Shown here piece by piece: positions 13,810 through 64,000 of a DNA stretch of 64,000 bases; the stretch's first letter is position 1; each line of letters opens with the position of its first letter. Origin of the DNA: Cristatella mucedo (Eukaryota; Bryozoa; Phylactolaemata; Cristatellidae); the NCBI GenBank assembly GCA_009760855.2, contig WPIO01000017.1, forward strand, positions 496,001 to 560,000. The letters are read 5' to 3'. The notes under the pieces were generated by a model. That model saw nothing but the letters and a program-made list of their open reading frames with translations. It ran no database searches and was not told the DNA's origin. Made by a program: the position numbers and the translations under genes.

Positions 13810-15175
13810 AATCTCTCTAACCCAGTGGTCATCAGGCCTGCTATAACTTCAGCGGCCCAACTTAACGCTTGTCTTTAGAATCCTTGATCAATGTGCAATA
13901 AAGCATTCTTAAAAAATGACCTGGTCTCTGTAAAAGGCCTTGAGCTGCTCGTCCTAACTAAAATCTGGCTAAAATCTGCAAACCACCTGACAATTAATGC
14001 CGCAATCCCGAAAGTCTTCTTTCACACCCGCAGATCAATCAAGACTGGAGGTGAAGTCGCTGTTCTCACATCTTCGTCTTTAAATTTCAAGCCGTTTGCA
14101 GGCCCCCCAAGCAGTCTTTTGAATCAATTGTTTTAAGTTCATCAGACAACAAGCTACCAATGGTGGTACTAGACTATCGCCCCCCAGATACCAAGTCCTC
14201 CTTTATCTTAGATTTCTCTTATCTTGTTTTGATTCTGTGTGCAAGAAATCGATCCTTCCTTATTACGCTTGATTTCAACATACCTTTCGATAACTTATCT
14301 GACGCCTTAAGCATCAAGTTCGTGTACTGACTGACTTATTGTCTGCATCTTCAAGAAATCTAGAAATTCTGTTCCAAAGAAACCCCTCATTTGACGACTA
14401 CATCACCCCCACAGTCACGTCTGCCTAGTTTCAGCTACATAACATTACTAAAATTCGGGCTTGTTTAGACAGGGATACCACATCTAAATTGGTTCATATA
14501 TGTGTGAGATCACGTCTTGACTTCTGTAACTCACTGCTTACTGGTCTACAGGCTTGTGCACCCAGGCGCTTGCAGCTGGTGCAAAACTCTGCAGCTAGGC
14601 TTGTCTGTCTTAGCGTCGCAGTTGCCATTTCACACCACTTCTCACCGACCTGCACTGGCTCCTAGTCAAGCAACGCATCGACTTTAAGGTTTTATCACTA
14701 ACTTTTAGGTCCATTTATTCTTTAACTCCAGCCTATCTATGAGATCTAATCCCAGGCTAGGCATTTACCACCTGCTTTGCAGAATCTAGCCATTTACTTA
14801 TATCTCATACGAGCCTCAAATCCTTTGGAGATCGGGCCTTTAGTTCCTATGCTCCCAAATCCTGGAACTCACTTCCTAATTGTGTTACAACTCCTGCCTG
14901 GACCACTCGTAAAAAGAAGGTAAAAACGCTTCTAGTTATCATAGATTTTAGTGAGTCTATGTGATTCGTCCTTTGCGTGCTTATGGGTGTTGACACTGCA
15001 TGCCACCACTAACCATATTCACATGCTGACTCTGTGCATGACACCTCTAACCATTATGCTTGTTGTCGTTGAGCATGCTACCACTAACCATTTGATCATG
15101 CTACCTTTACAGCAAATGTAAAGTTACTAGAAAGAGATTGTGTTCTGAGGGAAATTTTTTTTATTATTATCATAA
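13810..15175 (+). mobile_element. L2 with endonuclease fragment and 3' end
   Basis: The first part carries the N-terminal APE-type endonuclease region: CNKAFLKNDLVSVKGLELLV, LTKIWLKSANHLT, GGEVAV, LNFKPF, then decayed FESIVLSSSDNKLP. It jumps near 14340 to the RT C-terminal half (STVxSAxFQLHNITKIRACL, [15 protein letters not shown]), the C-terminus and the 3' UTR, and ends at a hairpin and T-rich tail near 15175. The RT palm is deleted. Several stops and shifts are present. Confidence 0.85.
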
Positions 15176-15309
15176 CAAAAGTCTGTCGTCTAAAATGCCT
15201 GCAGTCGTGCTGGGTACCAGGCTTTGTACTTGGCTTTGTACCAGGCAAGAGATTTGCTCTAGGCTTGCAACCTGACGGTAGTTGCATGAGTGGCTTAGCG
15301 TCGGTCGGC

Positions 15310-15590
15310 AATTTATGTAATGTAATGTATCTCCGTCTGTAACTCCAAAAAGTCATAAATACCATGTGGGTGTTACGCAGTAAAGTTTTGTATAGCACAC
15401 TCACAGCCTAAGCGGCTTTCGGTACGCATTCGGTACCCAACAGACTTCGTCTCACGCAACAAAGAGAAAGTGGGAAGCATAGCAGAGTCAGGAGAGCAGT
15501 TGAGGTAGTGAGTAGCATAGAAGTAGCAGCTCAGGACCGCTGAAAAGCATGCGCCATAGTCGGCAGTTGGAGAATAGTTGTCATTGCGTT
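15310..15590 (-). mobile_element. LINE-B 3' end
   Basis: TAATGTAATGTATCTCCGTC is the reverse complement of the LINE-B tail. It is followed by the conserved CTCACAGCCTAAGCGGCTTT, CGGTACGCATTCGGTACCC, GACTTCGTCTCACGCAAC and GAGGTAGTGAGTAGC segments also found at 5540-5740, 58500-58660 and 60350-60490. Confidence 0.85.
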
Positions 15591-16259
15591 ATGCTTTGAG
15601 CGCCATGCCGAAGTTATCACACGCTACGGCTTGTGTTGACTACTGTATTCTCCTGTGATTGCTGAATAAATCTTTAATCTTTACAATAATAATAATAATC
15701 TTTACGATCTGAATATGGACTTGTTATCGTAAGCTATCGGGGGGGGGCTCTGCGTCGCTGCTCTACTCCCCTACAGTTGGCAAAACTTCGTGCAAGGGTG
15801 CTGCATCTCAATGTCACTAGCTGCCATTCAAAGGCTCAAGGCTTCGCCTGCATTTGTAGCTTATAGGCAAGAACACCCCCGCCCCGTTACAAGCGCTGAG
15901 TTTGCAGCCTAGTTCTGCCCTGACGAGCAAGCCACTACACCCCGTTTTTAACAATATCCTGGCTCGGCTTCTGTTGCACCAAAGACCAGATTTCAAAGGA
16001 CCTCGAGCACTAGACGTCCAAACGACGGTTGTTCGATGCCAGGAAATAGGAAGTCACCGGACCAAAGAGCAATAACACACTCCTAATACGCCGACTGATA
16101 TACTTATACCAGATGTACTGATATAATGTTATCTTAATACCCAACTTCAGGCACAGCTTAAGCCAACTGTTGCCTCACATACCGTCACTAGTCAAGATCA
16201 CGATCACTATCGCTAGGTTATTACAGGATCTCTATCACTAGATCACTAGCAGGATCACT
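15591..16259. other. Unclassified sequence
   Basis: No exon or repeat recognised apart from short AAT runs near 15690 and a GATCACTA-rich tract (16195-16265). Confidence 0.3.
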
Positions 16260-16526
16260 ATCACTAGTCACAACATCCCCCACATGGCGATATCTAGAAA
16301 GAAGCTTAAGAGGCACCTGTTTATTACAGCATTTGGTAGGTCTTTGTGATTCGTCCTTCGTGTAAATGTGTGAATGTACCTGCTTACACTATGCCTGCTG
16401 CTTACGGATGTTACCACCGAGCATTTGGTAATGCTTTCTGTATAGCATCTGTACAGTGCCTAGAGGAAGATTCAGTTCTTTGAAGGCGCTATACAAATTT
16501 ATTTTTATTATTATTATTATTATAGA
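16260..16526 (+). mobile_element. L2 3' end
   Basis: Begins in the KxKLKRHLFITAFG codons, passes TTTGTGATTCGTCCTTCGTG and ends AGTGCCTAGAGGAAGATTCA ... GGCGCTATACAAATTT with (TTA)n. Diverged subfamily. Confidence 0.82.
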
Positions 16527-17146
16527 TCACTAGTAGGCCTGGTAATTAGATAAAGTGACACTTTGAATACGTTTATCGGTTGCTCGGTCCAACAAAAGAA
16601 CGTCTACATTGTTCGCCCGGGCAACTTTCCAACAAAGTGCGATTATGAGCTCGGATAATATATTGTATACCTGACCATGCACACGAATTATAAGCGCCTA
16701 CTTGTAGGCAGACGAAAGTTAAAGGTTGACGTCAAATGAATATGCCTTCTCAGTTGAGAATTATCAGGTTACATAAATAAGGAATTGACCTTACTGTCAG
16801 CAATTGGTATAACAAGTTATCAACATTTCACAATTAAGTGTGACGAATTATTTCAACACTTAGCACAACCAATCAAAAAATTTCAGTGTGCAGAGTGGGA
16901 CGCATCCTTGCGTCGCCTCGTCCCAGTGGAGTACAGCTCAGAATGAAAATACCTGAGGCCATAATCGAAACAATAGGTTGAAACCTGTGTCGCCATGACA
17001 CGTAATTCAGAACGATAAAGAAGTCTGCATCAAAACTTTTTAAAAACGATGCTGCAATCAAGCGACCCTGAATTTTATACCTTGCTGCCAGTAGAGAATG
17101 ACTTTTCGGTTTCTACTGACATTGGAGGCCTTAAATAGATGCATTA
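16526..17146 (-). other. Probable AOAH 3' UTR and downstream flank
   Basis: AT-rich sequence after the AOAH stop codon. There is a TATAAA-type hexamer (minus strand, near 17076-17081) but no canonical AATAAA close to the stop, so the polyadenylation site is not placed. An L2 tail abuts it on the left (16260-16526). Confidence 0.4.
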
Positions 17147-62167
<45,021 letters not shown>

Positions 62168-62265
62168 CTATAGCAGCACAATAGGTGCAATTAAGTGCAT
62201 CAAATAAAACTTACAAGAATGGCATCGTTAAATGCATAGTGGTAGGGAAATGAACTGGATCTTAC

Positions 62266-62304
62266 ATGGATGTGCTCCTTCGGTGCCACCAACTTTACCA
62301 AACA
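62266..62304 (-). CDS. Candidate upstream AOAH exon
   Basis: On the minus strand a possible acceptor (TCTTAG) is followed by 13 open codons (CLVKLVAPKEHIH) and a GTAAGA donor, in phase 0, which is what the next AOAH exon (62097-62167) needs. The intron between would be only 98 bp. Similarity to the human residues just before TLRG is weak, so this may be chance. A longer version ending at a second GTAAGT further downstream is also open. Confidence 0.3.
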
Positions 62305-62894
62305 CTAAGATCTGACTGACAATTGAGGGACTGGTGGCAGTAACATTAAAGATATGCTAACAGAAGGCACAAGCTCTAAACCAAGTAGTAGTTTCTATCA
62401 AACCATGTCAACGGATACACTCACGCCCTTCTAAGCAAGCGATTTTGTAAGTGCTGTAGATTCCACTTAATTAGGTCATGTGCTAATTGGCCTGTTAAGC
62501 AGTCTGATTTGATTGATTCTAAATAAACCAATGAAAATGGACTTGGTTGGCCTAAAAACCACCAGAGATTGCTTAGGTTATTTTGTGCACCCCTCTAATT
62601 AATGGGTACAGTCGTATTACTGACATTAAATTGATTTTCTCATAAAATTAATTCAAAGCATGAGTTTTCATATTTTTGTCATTGTAGATTTATTGCAATA
62701 TTCATCCCAATGCCAGTATAGCAGTTTTATTATTGTAACTGTATGCTAGAGTCACAATGAGACCTTTAAAAGCCAACTGAATTCTCACTTCACAAAATCC
62801 TAAAGATAGCAGCCTAACACCATATTTCCCAAATTGGCTGTGATAATTGCAAGCGTTATACAGCACCTCATAAGTAAACCAAGCAATCAACAAC
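62305..62894. other. Possible AOAH intron, nothing recognised
   Basis: AT-rich; short splice-like signals (62407-62470) do not give a phase-compatible AOAH exon. Confidence 0.3.
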
Positions 62895-63612
62895 AAAAGT
62901 TGGTCCATGCATTTGTGACATCTCGTCTTGACTTCTGTAACTGAATGCTTGCTGGCCTAGTGGCATGTGCAATCAGGCGATAACAACTGGTGCCAAACTC
63001 TGCAGCTAGGGTTGTCTGTCGCGAGCATCGCAGTTGCCACGTCACACTCTTTCTTGCCGACCTGCACTGGCCCCCAGTCAAGCAGCGGATCTACTTCAAG
63101 ATTTTGTCGCTCACTTTTAGGTCCCTTCATTCTTTGTCTCCAGCCTATCCCTCACACCTACTCCCCCACCAGGCCAAGCATCGTACCACCCGCTTTTCGG
63201 AATCCAACAGTTTACCAATACCTCATACAAACCTCAAATCCTTTGGAGACCGTGCATTTAGTTCGTATGCTCCCAAAGCCTGCAACTCACTCCCAACTTT
63301 CGTCAGAACATTCCTGACTTGACCACATTTAAAAAGAACTTGACGAAAATGCCTATTTAGGACAAGCATTTAGTGGGTCTCTGTGATTCGTCCTTCATGT
63401 GCTTATGCATACTGACACTGCATGATGCCACTAACCACAATCGCATGCTGACACTGTGCATGTCATCCCTAACCCTGTTATTCATGTTATTTATCAAGCA
63501 TGACATTACTCACCATTCAATCGCGTTTCCCTTTGCAGCAAATGTAAAACGCCTAGAAAGAGATTGGGTTATCTAGGGGCACTTTATCAAGTGCATTATT
63601 AATATTATTATG
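62895..63612 (+). mobile_element. L2, 5'-truncated
   Basis: LVHAFVTSRLDFCN, NSAARVVCREHRSCHVTLFL ADLHW, then the C-terminus ([17 protein letters not shown]), 3' UTR, hairpin CGCCTAGAAAGAGATTGGGT and ATT tail. Confidence 0.92.
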
Positions 63613-63759
63613 ATTAAAAACAGAAGCCTGGATGCAAAAAGTTCTAGGTGGTGAGCAAACCCCAAGAAGGCTGCTAAGATGTTCGAAAATCCCATTAGTG
63701 CTGATTGCCTCAAAGAGAAATTGGTTCATGGTAGTAAAATCGTGATAAATAAATAAATG

Positions 63760-63925
63760 CTAGCTGATTCAACAGCCTCTTTTTATATAGCGACAGAAGA
63801 GCCTTTACGGCTATCACCACCGCTTGCAGTGGCAATAAAAGATCGCCCACCATGGGATTCGAACCCATGACCTCGGGGCAGAGGTCGTGAAAAGCAACCA
63901 CCTTACCTAGTGTGCCATTATAGAC
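63760..63925 (-). mobile_element. SINE-1, full-length reference copy
   Basis: TAGCTGATTCAACAGCCTCT, GCGACAGAAGAGCCTTTACG GCTATCACCACCGCTTGCAG, GGGATTCGAACCCATGACCT (B box), CCTCGGGGCAGAGGTCGTG, then AACCACCTTACCTAGTGTGC C (A-box end). In transcription sense the tRNA-like head is at the right. Confidence 0.9.
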
Positions 63926-64000
63926 CACTGAAAGAAGAGATCGAAGGTGCTGTAATTGCATAAGAATGAGAATCCACAAAAACCTTTCTTTAGAAACTGC

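Noticed and set aside
62431-62460. Further AOAH exon upstream of the L2 at 62895
   Set aside because: Splice-like borders enclose about 29 bases, but no phase gives sensible AOAH residues.

Overview
The window is animal (metazoan) nuclear DNA. It has widely spaced exons with GT/AG borders, no bacterial-style gene packing, many non-LTR retrotransposon copies, tRNA-derived SINEs and long (CT)n/(GA)n arrays. I cannot name the species. The repeats are L2/CR1-clade LINEs with (ATT)n tails plus a second CR1/L2-like LINE family. I do not recognise them as mammalian, so an invertebrate or basal chordate is my guess rather than a conclusion.

The one host gene I can read with confidence lies on the minus strand from 62167 (or further right) down to 17147. 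It is the C-terminal two thirds of acyloxyacyl hydrolase (AOAH), the secreted SGNH/GDSL-type lipase that removes secondary acyl chains from bacterial lipid A. Twelve exons (71, 49, 144, 184, 37, 75, 76, 156, 60, 97, 83 and 129 nt) join in frame to 386 codons plus a stop. The catalytic blocks are all present: GDSAG, GND and DGFHPN. The C-terminal residues FGDQGGH match the human protein as I recall it. The N-terminal signal peptide and saposin-type domain were not found and probably lie beyond base 64000. One weak candidate upstream exon sits at 62266-62304.

Layout: bases 1-13.2 kb are CpG-rich, with no recognised host gene. They hold GC-rich blocks, a giant CT array, LINE fragments and a two-copy unclassified dispersed repeat (R1). 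From 13.2 to 17.1 kb there are LINE remnants and the region downstream of AOAH. From 17.1 kb to the right end lies the AOAH gene body, with introns up to about 9.7 kb. These introns are packed with about 20 L2 pieces, about 8 pieces of the second LINE family (LINE-B), two tRNA-derived SINE families, one MITE-like element with terminal inverted repeats, microsatellites, and a decayed open-reading-frame cluster of an uncharacterised, repeat-associated protein family (55.4-56.8 kb).

The most interesting mobile-DNA observation is that SINE family 2 carries a tRNA-like head fused to a tail that matches the last ~50 bases of the resident L2. That includes the hairpin-forming segment (GCGCCT...AGAGATT...TTCTCT...GGGCGCT). 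This is the signature of a SINE using the L2 reverse transcriptase. Nested insertions (SINE-1 inside an L2 and inside R1, an L2 tail inside an L2 RT region) give relative ages. The same repeat families look CpG-rich on the left and CpG-poor (TpG/CpA) inside the gene, suggesting a methylation boundary near 13 kb.
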